Assembly (NCBI RefSeq): GCF_007827595.1
Contig: NZ_VISR01000020.1
Coordinates: forward strand, 1 to 64,000
Length of the DNA: 64,000 nucleotides
Source: Streptomyces sp. BK340
GTDB taxonomy: Bacteria > Actinomycetota > Actinomycetes > Streptomycetales > Streptomycetaceae
Reading direction: 5' to 3'
The translations under genes and the position numbers were made by a program. Below the pieces are notes generated by a model that was not told the origin of the DNA, did not search any database, and saw nothing but the letters and a program-made list of their open reading frames with translations. Positions 40,290-50,600 of the stretch are shown in pieces; the first letter of the stretch is position 1; the number at the start of each line of letters is the position of its first letter.

Positions 40290-41164
40290 CCCGTGCAGCA
40301 TCGACGTCGGCCGTGCTGCTGATTGTTCTGTGTGCCCTCGCTGCCCCCTCGGCCTCAGCCGATGACGGTCCGGTCATCGGCGGCCACTGCGAGGGGGAGC
40401 CTTCATGGGTCACGGTCTGTCGGCAGCAGCCAGGCCGAGGCCACGGTGAGAACCAGAAGCCGTCCGGCAAGCGCGGGAGGAGAGACTCCGAGCCTCACCC
40501 GCAGACGTGCGTGGTGGAACGCCTGGATCCACAGCCTCCAGCAAGCGATCCCGTATGGAAGGGCCACAAGCCTGGAGACGGCGCAATCTACGCCCGGGTC
40601 TGCCTCAGCGACGCTCTCGGCCAGGCAGCAGGAGCGGACGCGCTCCCTGGCGTCTTCTGGGCCGCTGAGGCACCGGCCGTCAACGTGGATCCAGAACAAC
40701 TCGCCCGGGAAGCCGTAGACCGGATGCTTTTGACTGGTCCGGACATTGCCAGCCCCACACCCACGGGCCGCTACCTCGTCGGAATGCCCGTGTGGATGTG
40801 GGCCAATCAGGGCCCCACAACCTACGGGCCGAACACGGCGTCGGCTTCGCTCGCGGGCGTCACCGTCACCGCGACTGCCAAAGTCACAAGGATCGACTGG
40901 GCGATGGGCGATGGCGGCACTGTGACGTGTCAGGGCCCAGGCACCAAATACGTGGCCTCGTACGGCAAGCAGGACTCGCCGACGTGCGGTCACACCTATA
41001 CACGTACGTCGGCATCCAGGCACGGCGGGAAGTACACCGTGGCTGCGACCGCCATCTGGACCGTGGACTGGCAGGTGAACGACGGCGGAGAAACGGGCCA
41101 GTTCACTGAGGTCAGACAGTCCCAGGAACAAGTAGCGGTCGGTGAGCTACAGGTAGTCCGATAG
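40283..41164 (+). CDS. Secreted protein of the pilus operon, 293 aa
   Basis: GTG 40283 lies inside the end of the lipoprotein gene. A Sec signal peptide ends near ASADDGP (residues 25-31). The mature part has six or more Cys, an Asp/Pro-rich region and C-terminal beta repeats (ASLAGVTVTATAKVTRIDW, GGKYTVAATAIWTVDW). Homologues are often labelled ATP/GTP-binding, but no P-loop is present here. Likely an extracellular component of the pilus or its base. Confidence 0.7.
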   Translation: MLTRAASTSAVLLIVLCALAAPSASADDGPVIGGHCEGEPSWVTVCRQQPGRGHGENQKPSGKRGRRDSEPHPQTCVVERLDPQPPASDPVWKGHKPGDGAIYARVCLSDALGQAAGADALPGVFWAAEAPAVNVDPEQLAREAVDRMLLTGPDIASPTPTGRYLVGMPVWMWANQGPTTYGPNTASASLAGVTVTATAKVTRIDWAMGDGGTVTCQGPGTKYVASYGKQDSPTCGHTYTRTSASRHGGKYTVAATAIWTVDWQVNDGGETGQFTEVRQSQEQVAVGELQVVR

Positions 41165-41188
41165 ACAGCACGCCGGAAGGATGGAGCG

Positions 41189-41899
41189 TTGAGCAAGACC
41201 CAAGAACGTGCAAACGCCGCCAGCTCAAACGGCTTTCCCCAGCAGGGCAGCGTGGCCGGCCCCGTGACTCCCCCGCGGGTGTCAGCCCGCCGTCGCCGGC
41301 CTGGTGTGATCGCGCTGTCACTGGCGCTCATCGCCGCGGGAGGGGCCGGTGTCGCCGTCCTGGTGCTCCAGGTCGGCCACCGTACCGAGGTCGTGACTGT
41401 GGTCCGCGACGTCCAGGTCGGGCAGGTCCTCACGGAGGACGACCTGGGCAAGGCCTCTCTCGCCCTGGACCCTGCCGTGAAGGCGGTGCGCGCTGACAAC
41501 CTGGATTCGGTGGTGGGTAGGCGGGCCGCTGTGGAGCTGAGGCCTGGTTCCCTCTTGGCGCCGTCGCAGGTGACGAAGGACTCCTTGGTGAAGGCCGGCG
41601 AGCAGCTGGTGCCGATCGGGCTCAAGCCCGAACAGGTTCCGGCGACGGCGCTGGTGCCGGGTCAGAAGGTGGAGTTGGTCCACGTGCCGGCCCAGGGGCA
41701 GGCGCCGGACACGGGTAAGTCGTCCGAGCCGTCGCCGCGGACTGTCGAGGGGCGGGTCGTGAAGGCGTCTGGGGCCGCACCCGGCACTGGGATCGTGGTC
41801 GTCGACGTCGCTACTTCTGCCGAGGACGGCCCCATGGCTGCCGCGTGGGTGTCGGCGGGCGCCCTGCACCTGGTTCTCGCTGCCCCGGACGGTAGCTGA
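41189..41899 (+). CDS. SAF-domain pilus assembly protein (CpaB/RcpC-like), 236 aa
   Basis: TTG start at 41189 after GGAAGG. A membrane anchor (residues about 38-58, VIALSLALIAAGGAGVAVLV) precedes a SAF domain (VVTVVRDVQVGQVLTEDDL, then VVGRRAAVELRPGSLLAP). CpaB/RcpC proteins with this layout help assemble Flp pili outside the inner membrane. One base is shared with the next start. Confidence 0.85.
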   Translation: MSKTQERANAASSNGFPQQGSVAGPVTPPRVSARRRRPGVIALSLALIAAGGAGVAVLVLQVGHRTEVVTVVRDVQVGQVLTEDDLGKASLALDPAVKAVRADNLDSVVGRRAAVELRPGSLLAPSQVTKDSLVKAGEQLVPIGLKPEQVPATALVPGQKVELVHVPAQGQAPDTGKSSEPSPRTVEGRVVKASGAAPGTGIVVVDVATSAEDGPMAAAWVSAGALHLVLAAPDGS

Positions 41900-42723
41900 T
41901 GGCTGTGATCGCGCTGGCAGGCTGCAGTGGCGCGCCCGGCGTGACCACGAGCGCTCTCGCGTTGCTGCTGTCGTGGCCGCTGGAACCAGGCCGGCGGATG
42001 GTCCTGGCCGAGTGTGATCCGGACGGCGGGGCGGTGCTGCACGGGCTGTTGCAGGGCACGCTCGGCGACCGATACGGGATGCGTAACCTCTCGGTGGCGG
42101 CCCGCAAGGGCGAGTTCGGCGATGCCTTCTGGCGTCAGCTGATCGACCTGAGCAGCGATGACGGCAAGCAGGACTCGCCGCGTGACCGGCTGCTGCTGCC
42201 GGGCATCACCGATCCCGCCCAGGCGGCGAGCCTGGGCTCGGTGTGGAAGTCCCTGGCCGTGATCTTCCGTGGCATCGAGGTCGAACACGGCCACGATGTC
42301 CTGATCGACCTCGGCCGCCGAGGAGCGTTCGGGCCCTGCGGCGTCCTGGCCGAGCAGGCCGATGCCGTGGTCGTGGTGGTGCGTAACACGCTTCGCTGCC
42401 TGCAAGCCGCCCAGGCTCGGGTGAGCGCGTTGGAGGAGCGTGTCGGAGAGGTGGGGCTGATGGTGATCGACGAGGGCCCCTACCCGGCGGGCGAAGTGCA
42501 GAGGGTTCTGCAGGCGCCGGTGGTGGCGACCCTGCCGTGTGCGCCGAAGGAAGCTCGTGTGCTGTCCGACGGGGCCGAGCAGCCACGGCACTTCACCAAA
42601 TCGCCGCTGATGAAGGCCGCCCGCACGGCCAGCGCCCTGCTGGTCCAGCGGGCTGCAGTACGGCGGGCGCGCCTCGATCCGCGCGGCGCGTTTGCGGCAG
42701 GTGAGGTGACCCGTGCGTGGTAG
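41899..42723 (+). CDS. CpaE/ParA-like pilus protein with degenerate P-loop, 274 aa
   Basis: ATG overlaps the SAF-gene stop. The MinD/ParA-like fold starts IALAGCSGAPGVTTSALAL, where the P-loop reads CSGAPGVTTS. The Walker A lysines expected in KGGxGKT are replaced (Ala and Val), so ATP binding may be weak or lost. ECDPDGG and the DVLIDLGR strand are kept. CpaE-like proteins localise pilus machinery; this one may act as a non-hydrolysing scaffold. Confidence 0.8.
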   Translation: MAVIALAGCSGAPGVTTSALALLLSWPLEPGRRMVLAECDPDGGAVLHGLLQGTLGDRYGMRNLSVAARKGEFGDAFWRQLIDLSSDDGKQDSPRDRLLLPGITDPAQAASLGSVWKSLAVIFRGIEVEHGHDVLIDLGRRGAFGPCGVLAEQADAVVVVVRNTLRCLQAAQARVSALEERVGEVGLMVIDEGPYPAGEVQRVLQAPVVATLPCAPKEARVLSDGAEQPRHFTKSPLMKAARTASALLVQRAAVRRARLDPRGAFAAGEVTRAW

Positions 42724-44206
42724 GCCGTTGCACTCCGATCCGACCGTGGCCCCGCCCCCCGGGCGTCCCCCGCAGGCATGGCCGCACCAGGTGAGCGGAA
42801 CCCCTTCCGGTGCTGCCTCCAGTACACGGGGGCTCGGTGCCACCACGCCGCAGATCACCGTCGATTACGGCGTTGCCCGGCACATCGCGTCCCAGGTCGC
42901 CAAGCAGCGTGAGGAGCTGCTGAAGACCGCCCCGGACATGGACCGGGCCAGCGAAGAGCAGCGGTGCCTGGACTGGATCAACGAGGCCGTCGCGCTGTGG
43001 TCGGACGCGCACGCGGCCACTCCGCAGGAGGACGAGGCGCTGCGGCGCGCCGTGTACGACCTGCTGTACCGGGCCGGCCGGCTCCAGCCCTATCTGGACG
43101 ACGACCGGGTCGAGGACATCATCATCCAGGGCCCGCAGGAGATATGGCTCGACTACGGCGACGGCGAACGCCGCAGGGTGGGACCGATCGCGGACTCGGA
43201 GGAAGAACTACTCGACCTGCTGCGCGAGCTGGCGCGGAGTTCCGGGCACAGCGAGCGCACCATCTCCACCGCGAACCCCACCTTGGCCCTGTCCTTGCAG
43301 GACGGCTCCCGGCTGCAGGCGATAACGGGGCTGGGCCCGATGACCTATGCGGTCATCCGCCGGCACCGGGTCTCCCACGCCGATCTCGACGACCTGGTGC
43401 GACTGGGCACGATCGATTCGGTCCTGCGGGAGTTCCTCGGCGCGTGCGTGCGCGCCGAGAAGAACGTCATGATCGCGGGTAAGCAGAAGGCCGGGAAGAC
43501 GACCCTGCTGCGGGCGATGCTCAAGGAGTTCGACCCGGAGTGCCGGTTTGCCACCATCCAGACCGAGGACGAGCTGTTCTGTCACGCCAACGGCTACCAC
43601 CGGCAGGTGGTCTCCCTGGTGGGCCGCGAGTCCAACGGGGAGCGGGACGTCACCGGCCGCGGTGCCGGCGAGATCACGCTCCTGGACCTGATGCATCCGG
43701 CGCTGCGGATGTCGCTGGAGCGGATCGTGGTCGGTGAGGTCCGGGGTCCGGAAGTCGTGGCCATGATGCAGGCGTTGACGAACGGGTCGGGCGGCAACCT
43801 GTGCACGATCCACGCCCGCCGCCCGGACATCATCTTCGACCGGGTCGCCGAGCTGTACGCGCTCGCCCAGGGCAACCTGTCCGAGCAGCTCGCCTACCGG
43901 CAGACCGCCAATGGCCTGGACTTCATCGTGTACGTCGACATGACGGATGAGACGCGGATCGGCGGCCGGCGCCACCGCTATGTCTCCCACGTCCTGGAGC
44001 TGACGGGAATCGGCGAGATGGGCCGTCCCGCCACCAACTCCGTCTTCTCGCCGGGGACCGAGTTCGGGGAGCTGCGGGCGGTGCCCCGGATGGACCCTGG
44101 CTGCATCGATGACCTGCGGCGCGTCGGCTTCGACTCCGCGCTGCTGCAGCAGCCCTACGGTGCCTGGCCCGCACCGCTGCCGTTGAAGGTGGGGGCGGTC
44201 CGGTGA
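42713..44206 (+). CDS. tadA: CpaF/TadA secretion ATPase, 497 aa
   Basis: GTG 42713 overlaps the previous gene by 11 bp. After a Pro-rich start, the N-terminal domain (YLDDDRVEDIIIQGP) leads to Walker A AGKQKAGKTTLL near residue 254 and Walker B RIVVGEVRG near 338, with the His-box CTIHARRP. This is the type II/IV secretion ATPase that drives Flp pilus assembly. The ATPase and downstream TadB/TadC are directly coupled (GTGA). Confidence 0.92.
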   Translation: MRGRPLHSDPTVAPPPGRPPQAWPHQVSGTPSGAASSTRGLGATTPQITVDYGVARHIASQVAKQREELLKTAPDMDRASEEQRCLDWINEAVALWSDAHAATPQEDEALRRAVYDLLYRAGRLQPYLDDDRVEDIIIQGPQEIWLDYGDGERRRVGPIADSEEELLDLLRELARSSGHSERTISTANPTLALSLQDGSRLQAITGLGPMTYAVIRRHRVSHADLDDLVRLGTIDSVLREFLGACVRAEKNVMIAGKQKAGKTTLLRAMLKEFDPECRFATIQTEDELFCHANGYHRQVVSLVGRESNGERDVTGRGAGEITLLDLMHPALRMSLERIVVGEVRGPEVVAMMQALTNGSGGNLCTIHARRPDIIFDRVAELYALAQGNLSEQLAYRQTANGLDFIVYVDMTDETRIGGRRHRYVSHVLELTGIGEMGRPATNSVFSPGTEFGELRAVPRMDPGCIDDLRRVGFDSALLQQPYGAWPAPLPLKVGAVR

Positions 44207-45159
44207 TCCTGCTGTGGGCGCTGCTGTGCGGCATGGCCGTCATAGGTGGGCTGATCGGCGTCGTGGCCGGCGTGGTGGGGACCGCGGCGCCGCGCCGGGC
44301 CCCGCTGCGGCAGCGATGGCAGGAGCTGCGCGCCAGAAAAGATCAGGGCGAGGACGCCCGGATGCGCCGGTGGACCCTCGCCGTCGCCTCGGTCGCGGTC
44401 TTCGTAGCCGTGTGGGTGGCCTCGGGGAACTTCGTCGGGGGTGCGCTGTTCGGCGCCGCCGTGGTCGGTGTGCCCTGGCTGATCACCCCGGCGCAGATGG
44501 CCCAGGCGCGCATCGGCCAGCTGGAGGCCATGAGCGAGTGGACCCAGAGGCTGGCCGGTCTGCTGCGCCTCGGCATGGGCCTGGAACAGGCGATGATCAC
44601 CAGCCGTCAGGGGGCACCGGAGGAACTCACCGAGCAGATCGTCACCCTGTCCGACCGGCTGCGTCTGGGCTGGCGTCCGGAGGAGGCGCTGCGCGCGTTC
44701 GCCGAGGAGCTGGACGATGTCACCGCGGACAAGGTCGTCGCCGCGCTCATCCTGTCGGTCAACGACCGCGGCCCCGGCCTGGCACAGGCGCTTGAGGACC
44801 TGTCGGGCACCGTCCGCGACGAGGTCGCCCGTAAACGTTCGATCGAGGCGGACCGTGCCAAGCCGCGGACCACCGTGCGATGGATGACGATCATCACTGT
44901 GGGCGTGGTGGTGGCCGGGTTCGTCGTGCCCTCCTACACCAAGCCCTACTCCACGCTGCTCGGTCAGCTGGTGCTCGCTCTCCTGACGGCGGGGTTCATC
45001 GGGGTGCTCGCCTTGATGCGGCAAATGGGATCCTTCCGCCGCGTTCCACGATTCCTGGTCACCGACCCGACCAGCACGGTCCGGCTGCCCGCGCCCCTGA
45101 CCGCTGGCGAGCCCGACCTGCCCGTGGCAGGCCGTGAGCCGGAAGAAGTCACCTCATGA
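44203..45159 (+). CDS. tadB: TadB-like type II secretion F-domain protein, 318 aa
   Basis: GTG overlaps the ATPase stop. Membrane spans lie at about residues 3-28 and 60-95, with a pair near the end (225-245, 250-270). Between them is the cytosolic T2SSF domain (LLRLGMGLEQAMITSRQG). It forms the inner-membrane platform on which the ATPase works. It overlaps the tadC-like gene by 4 bp. Confidence 0.9.
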   Translation: MILLWALLCGMAVIGGLIGVVAGVVGTAAPRRAPLRQRWQELRARKDQGEDARMRRWTLAVASVAVFVAVWVASGNFVGGALFGAAVVGVPWLITPAQMAQARIGQLEAMSEWTQRLAGLLRLGMGLEQAMITSRQGAPEELTEQIVTLSDRLRLGWRPEEALRAFAEELDDVTADKVVAALILSVNDRGPGLAQALEDLSGTVRDEVARKRSIEADRAKPRTTVRWMTIITVGVVVAGFVVPSYTKPYSTLLGQLVLALLTAGFIGVLALMRQMGSFRRVPRFLVTDPTSTVRLPAPLTAGEPDLPVAGREPEEVTS

Positions 45160-46040
45160 ACCTGCTTCCTGCCATGCTGACCGGTGGCACCGTCGGCGCC
45201 GGCCTGGCACTCCTGGTGCGGGAACTGCTCCGGCCCCAGCCCGCGTTGGCGCCGGCGCTCGCGCGCAGCGCCCCAGCCACCCTGACCATGCCCGAGCCGG
45301 AACTGGACCGCGAGGAACGGTGGGGCCGCTGGCTCCTGGCCCGCCTCGAGCGCCTGCCCGGCGTGCGCGTTCCGGCAACGAACCTGGCCCTGCTCGGACA
45401 GGGCCCGGGCCAGTTCATGCTGAAGAAGACCTTGCTCGCCGGACTCGGCCTGCTCTGCCCGATGGTCGCAACGGTCCCGTGGATCATCGCGGGTGTCTCT
45501 CTGCCGTTCTACGTGCCTGGCGGTGTCGGGCTCCTTCTCGCGGTCCTGCTGTTCATCACACCCGATCTCGCCGTGCGGGACCAGGCCAAGCGGGCCCAGG
45601 AGGAGTTCGCGCACGCCCTGTCCGCCTACCTGGACCTGGTTGCCCTCAAGCGGGCCGCCGACGCCGGCCCTGCGGAGGCGCTAGAGAAGGCCGCCGAGGT
45701 AGGCAGCGGCTGGCCCTTCCTCTACCTGCAGGGAGCGCTGCGCCGGGCCCGGCTGGAGAAGATCCCGCCCTATCAGGCACTGACCGAACTCGCCGCCGAG
45801 TACGACCTGCCCGTCCTGGTCGACGTCGCCGACATCATGCGGGGATCGGCGACCGACGGTGCCGCCGTCTACAAGGCGCTGCGGGCCCGCACCGCCGCCC
45901 TCAACGCCGAACTGCTCGCCGATCAGGCCGCGGAAGCGAACACCGCCAGCGAGAAGATGACCGCCCCGGGTGCCCTGCTCGCCGTGCTGGTGATGCTGCT
46001 GATGGCGTTCCCCGCGGTGATCCGCATGCTCACCGTCTAA
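45156..46040 (+). CDS. tadC: TadC-like type II secretion F-domain protein, 294 aa
   Basis: ATG overlaps tadB (ATGA). An N-terminal segment, a pair of spans at about 95-140 and a final span (LLAVLVMLLMAFPAVIRML) surround a T2SSF-like cytosolic region (YLDLVALKRAADAGPAEALE). Partner of TadB in the pilus platform. Confidence 0.9.
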   Translation: MNLLPAMLTGGTVGAGLALLVRELLRPQPALAPALARSAPATLTMPEPELDREERWGRWLLARLERLPGVRVPATNLALLGQGPGQFMLKKTLLAGLGLLCPMVATVPWIIAGVSLPFYVPGGVGLLLAVLLFITPDLAVRDQAKRAQEEFAHALSAYLDLVALKRAADAGPAEALEKAAEVGSGWPFLYLQGALRRARLEKIPPYQALTELAAEYDLPVLVDVADIMRGSATDGAAVYKALRARTAALNAELLADQAAEANTASEKMTAPGALLAVLVMLLMAFPAVIRMLTV

Positions 46041-46080
46041 CACCCCACAACTCGACGAACCCTTTTGAGGAGCACCCGTC

Positions 46081-46296
46081 ATGAGGTACATCGCCACCCG
46101 CACCCACGGTGCCGTGCACTGGCTCAGGACCCGCTTCGAGGAAAGCCTTCAGGAAGCCAGGCGCCGGCCGGACCGAGGCGACATCAGCATCACCACCGTG
46201 ATCATCTGGGTAGCCGCCGTCACCGGCGCCCTACTGATCGCCGGAACCATCGCCATCGTGATCGGCAAGTACAACAACAAGCTCACCGGGCTGTGA
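46081..46296 (+). CDS. Flp/Tad pilin-like protein, 71 aa
   Basis: ATG 46081 follows GAGGAG (46067-46072). A basic N-terminal 30 residues ends in RGDISITTVII, after which one hydrophobic helix (VIIWVAAVTGALLIAGTIAIVIG) leads to a short tail. Size and design fit the major pilin of a Streptomyces Tad locus; processing would occur before or within the helix. It shares one base with the next start. Confidence 0.75.
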   Translation: MRYIATRTHGAVHWLRTRFEESLQEARRRPDRGDISITTVIIWVAAVTGALLIAGTIAIVIGKYNNKLTGL

Positions 46297-46718
46297 TGTC
46301 CCCACCGAAGCGGCCGCACGCCCGGTGGCGAAGCCAACGGCGCGACGACCGCGGCGACGCCTCCATCCAGATGGCGATCATCTTCCCCGTCGTACTGCTC
46401 GCCACAATCGCCGTCATCCAGGCCTCCATGTGGTACTTCGCACGCCAGATCGCCCTGACCGCTGCGCGGGAAGGAGCCACCGCTGCCCGCGCCTACCAGG
46501 CGGGCCCCGGCGACGGTGCGGCCCGGGCACGAAGCGTGCTGGAGCGGACAGCGGGTGACAGCCTGCGCGGCTACAGCGTCTCGGTGAGCAGCGACGGACA
46601 GCGCGTGCGGGTCGAGGTCTCCGGCACGGCTATGTCGATGATCCCGGGCCTTTCAGGTCTGCAGGTCACCCAATCCGCTTCGGGGCCGGTGGAGCGCTGG
46701 ACGGTCCCGGGGGAGTGA
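46296..46718 (+). CDS. TadE-like pseudopilin, 140 aa
   Basis: ATG overlaps the pilin stop. The DRGDASIQMAIIFPVVLLATIAVIQ stretch around residues 18-42 (a TadE-type processing and helix region) is followed by a soluble domain. Minor pilins of this kind prime pilus assembly. It overlaps the next TadE/F-like gene by 4 bp. Confidence 0.82.
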   Translation: MSPPKRPHARWRSQRRDDRGDASIQMAIIFPVVLLATIAVIQASMWYFARQIALTAAREGATAARAYQAGPGDGAARARSVLERTAGDSLRGYSVSVSSDGQRVRVEVSGTAMSMIPGLSGLQVTQSASGPVERWTVPGE

Positions 46719-47176
46719 ATCACGTGCGACACCTGAGCCGTTGGGCTCGAAGAGTCCGCAGCGATGAGGGCAGCGTCGCGATCGAGGCGGCCATCGTCCT
46801 CCCGGCGCTCATCATGTTCGTCTGCCTGGCGATCGCCGGCGGCCGTATCGTCACGTCCGGCTCGAAGATCGACGCTGCTGCCGAGGATGCGGCGAGAGAG
46901 GCGTCCATTCACCGCACGGCGGCGGCCGCCCAGGGTGCCGCGCAGGCGGCGGCCGCCGAGTCCCTGAACGACCAGGGCATCAAGTGCGCCTCGACGTCGG
47001 TCAGCGTCAACGCTGGCGGCCTGAATGTGCCCGTGGGCCAGGTAGGGACCGTCACGGTGACCGTGACGTGCACGGTCAGCCTGTCCGATCTGCTGCTGCC
47101 GGGCGTACCCGGGGCCAAGACCCTCACCTCGACGGCGACCTCGGTGGTGGATCAGTACCGGCAGCGGGGGGATTGA
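46715..47176 (+). CDS. TadE/TadF-like pseudopilin, 153 aa
   Basis: GTG overlaps the TadE-like stop. DEGSVAIEAAIVLPALIMF (residues 17-35) is the TadE/F signature: acidic residue, processing site and hydrophobic helix. A soluble domain with repeated VTVTVTCTV follows. A second minor pilin, directly coupled to its neighbours. Confidence 0.82.
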   Translation: MNHVRHLSRWARRVRSDEGSVAIEAAIVLPALIMFVCLAIAGGRIVTSGSKIDAAAEDAAREASIHRTAAAAQGAAQAAAAESLNDQGIKCASTSVSVNAGGLNVPVGQVGTVTVTVTCTVSLSDLLLPGVPGAKTLTSTATSVVDQYRQRGD

Positions 47177-47622
47177 TGACCAGACGACGGCTGCTGCGGG
47201 CGCACCGAGATGACCGAGGTGGAGTCACGGTGTTCGTTGCCGTGTGCGTGGTTGCGCTGATCGGCATCATCGGCCTCACCGTCGACGGCGGCAGCAAAAT
47301 GCGCGCCACCGAACACGCCGACTACATCGCTGGTGAAGCCGCCCGCGCCGGCGGCCAGGCCGTCGATCCCGCAGGCGCCATCAGTGGCAAGAAGATCGCC
47401 GTGGATCCGCAGGCCGCCCAGGCCGCCGCTCAGGCCTATCTGCGCGCTGCCGGCGCCACCGGCACCGTCAGCATCTCCGACGACGGCAAGACGCTCACGG
47501 TCACCGTCACCGGCTCCTACGACACCAAATTCCTGTCGGCGGTCGGGATCGGCTCGTTGTCGGTGACCGGCCATGGCCAGGCCACCCTCCTGCACGGCGT
47601 CACAGCTCCTGAAGGAAATTGA
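47176..47622 (+). CDS. TadG-like pilus protein, 148 aa
   Basis: ATG overlaps the previous stop. RDDRGGVTVFVAVCVVALIGIIGLTVDGGSK (residues 11-41, a TadG/TadE-type hydrophobic start) is followed by a short soluble region with LTVTVTGSYDT. Shorter than full TadG proteins, which carry a VWA domain; this is a common Streptomyces form. It overlaps the LysM-BTAD gene. Confidence 0.8.
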   Translation: MTRRRLLRAHRDDRGGVTVFVAVCVVALIGIIGLTVDGGSKMRATEHADYIAGEAARAGGQAVDPAGAISGKKIAVDPQAAQAAAQAYLRAAGATGTVSISDDGKTLTVTVTGSYDTKFLSAVGIGSLSVTGHGQATLLHGVTAPEGN

Positions 47623-50600
47623 TGCGCACCACCCACTCCCCTGCAGCGGCGGCCCGCCGAACCCTGAGCAGACTCTTCAAGGCTGGCCTGAGTCTTCTCG
47701 TCCTGGCCGCCGTGGTCGCGGGGCTGCCAGCCCTGCTGGCCTGGGTCACCCCCGTCATCTGGGCTTACACCCATGACGACCTCACGCACCTGCTGGACCG
47801 CCAAGACACCGGCGCGGCGTTCCTGCTGCTGCTCGTCGCGATCGGGTGGATCGGATGGGCGCAGTTCACGTTCTGCGCCGTACGCGAGCTGCTGGCGCAG
47901 CTGCGCGGCCGGACCTGGCATGTGCCGCGCGGACTGGGCGCCTCACAACGTGCCGCGGCCCTTCTGATCGGCAGCATTCTGGTGCTGTTGCCCACGAGTT
48001 CGGCGCTGGCCTCCGATGCCCAGGCCGCACCAGCCCCGACGGCGGCCCGCGTCCCCGGACAGGCCCAGGCCCCGCAGGCAACCGATACCCGTCAGTCCCA
48101 GGCCTCCGCCGCGAGCACACCGCGCGCCCACACCTACACGGTCCGGGAGGCGCGGCCTGCGGAGAGTCTGTGGAGCATCGCCGAGCGGGAGTTGGGGGAC
48201 GGTGAGCGGTGGAGGGAGATCGCCGACCTGAACGAGGGCCGGACCATGGTCGACGGCACGGTCTTCCGCGCGAACAGCTTTCTGCAGCCCGGCTGGCAGC
48301 TTCAGATGCCCGAGACCGCTGCGGCTGTGGGAGGCGTCCGTACGCAGCTGGGTGACGGCGCGCCCGCTGCCGACGACAAGGGTGGGCACGTCGTCACGGT
48401 CCACTCGGGCGACTTCCTGTCGAAGATCGCAGAGGAGGAGCTCGGCGACGGCGACGAATGGCCGCAGCTGTTCGCGGCCAGCCAGGGCAGGCCCCAGCCG
48501 CACGGCCTGCCCGAGATCACCGATCCCGACGTCATCTACGCGGGGCAGCAGGTCACCGTGCCCGGTGCCCAACCCGACCCGCCGCCCCGAGACCGCGACC
48601 CAGCTGAGGAGTCGGGCAGCCAGGAAACCACTCCCCCGGCCAACCAGAACCCTCACGGCACGCAGGCTCCGGGCGACGGCACGGGGAATGCACCAGCGCT
48701 CGCGCCCAGCCACACCCAGGCGCCTGCACCGCGGTCGTCGGGGCCCAGCGCACCGTCCAGTCGCCTTGCCGAGCAGCCCGGGCAGGACCAGTCCTCTCCG
48801 TCCGAGGCAGCGTCCACGACGCCCGAGCCCAGCGTCAGCGCCTCGGCTTCGGCTGCCTCCCCCTCCATGTCGGCCGAGCCGTCCAGCTCCGCCGGCTCCT
48901 CCCCCGCGCCCAAGGCCCCGGCGACAGCTCCGGCCAGCAGCCCACTGAACTTGCGCATCGTGCTCGGCGCTGGCGCGCTGCTTGCTGCCGCCGTCACCGG
49001 TGCGCTCGCCCTGCGCAGGACGCTGCAGCGCAGGCGCCGCAAGCCGGGCGAGAAGATCGCCATCGCGTCGGAGACGTCCGCCGCGGAGGCCCAGTTGGCG
49101 GCGGCCGCCGAGACCGGCGGTGCTGCCCGTCTGGACGTGGCGCTGCGGACCCTGGCCCACCACGTGGCCCAGCAGGAGAAGGAGGCCGACACGGTCCTGC
49201 CGCCGCTGCGGGCCGCCCGGATCGGGACCCGTGCGGTTCAGGTGCTGCCCGAGGACCTCGCCCAGGAACCGGTAGCGCCCTTCACTGCCGGGCGGGGCGG
49301 CTGGTGGGTTCTGCCCGCTGATGCCGCCCTCTTGGACGAGGAAACAGCCCGCAACGTGCCGGCACCCTATCCGGGGCTGGTCACGATCGGCAACACCGAG
49401 ACGGGCGACCTGCTGCTGCTCAACCTCGCCGCCCTGCCCGCGCTACTCCTGGACGGCAACCCGGTCCATATCACCGAGGTGTGCACCTCGCTCGCGCTGG
49501 AACTCGGGATGAGTCCGTGGGCGGCCGAAGTCGAGGTCGTCACCGTGGGGTTCGGCGAGGACCTGCCGCAACTGCTGCCCACCGCGCGGATCGCCCACGT
49601 GCGCCAGGCCGCGCACGCGCTACGCCATCTGAGCGAACGCCTGCTGGAAGCGCACCAGATGCCCGAAACCCAGCATCACCCGTATCTGTTGCTGTGCGCG
49701 TCATCCCTAAACGAGGACACGGCCTGGCAGTTCGCCGACGTCATCGACCGGGCGGGGGCGGTACCCGTCACGCTGATCGCCCCGGCGAGCACCGCGGCCG
49801 CTCGTTTCCCCGAGGCGGAGATCCTCAACGCCTCTCTCAGCGAGCCGCAGAACCTCGAGCATGTCGGCACCGACATCACGGTGCAGCGCCTGGAGCACTC
49901 CGCCTACCTGCAGATCGCCACCGCGTTGAAGGTGTCCGGGCAGCCGTCCTACCCGGCCGAGGGGCCCTGGCAGGACGTCCCGGACGAGCTCGACAGCGTG
50001 GAACAGCCCGAGCAGGTGTCGCTGGAGGATTTCGCGCCCGCAACCGTTGCCACCTCGATTCCTTCGCCGGCGGCGGCAACGGATGTGAGCGGCGAGGTCT
50101 TCCCGGCCCTACTCGCCGCCAGCACCGATCCGTCTGGGCTCCGTCTCCTCTCCCCCGCCGCGTCGTCGACCCGGGTCGACGACGACACCGGATCGGACAC
50201 CGACGCAGCGGTGCCTTCGGCCCCGGCTTCCCCGACTGCTGCGGACTCCATCAACGTTGCAGAGGCAGCGGAGTCTGACGATCCGGGGGCCGACGCCGAG
50301 GAACCTGCGGGGCCGGAGGCGAAAGAATGCGAGGGGCAGGGCCTGCACGCCCCGGAGATCCGGGTGCTGGGGCCGGTTGAGGTGACGGGCGTGGACAGCA
50401 CCGGCCACGGTCCCAGGATGGCGCAGCTGGCCGCCTTGTTGTACTTCCGGCCCGGCCGGAGCGCGGATGTCCTATGTGCCGACATGGATCCCCTCAGCCC
50501 ATGGTCCACGAGCACCCTCAACGCGCGGATGCAGGGCCTGCGCAGCTCCCTGGGCAGCGACTCGTCCGGCAGCCTCTACGTGCCGCGTCGCAAAGCGGGC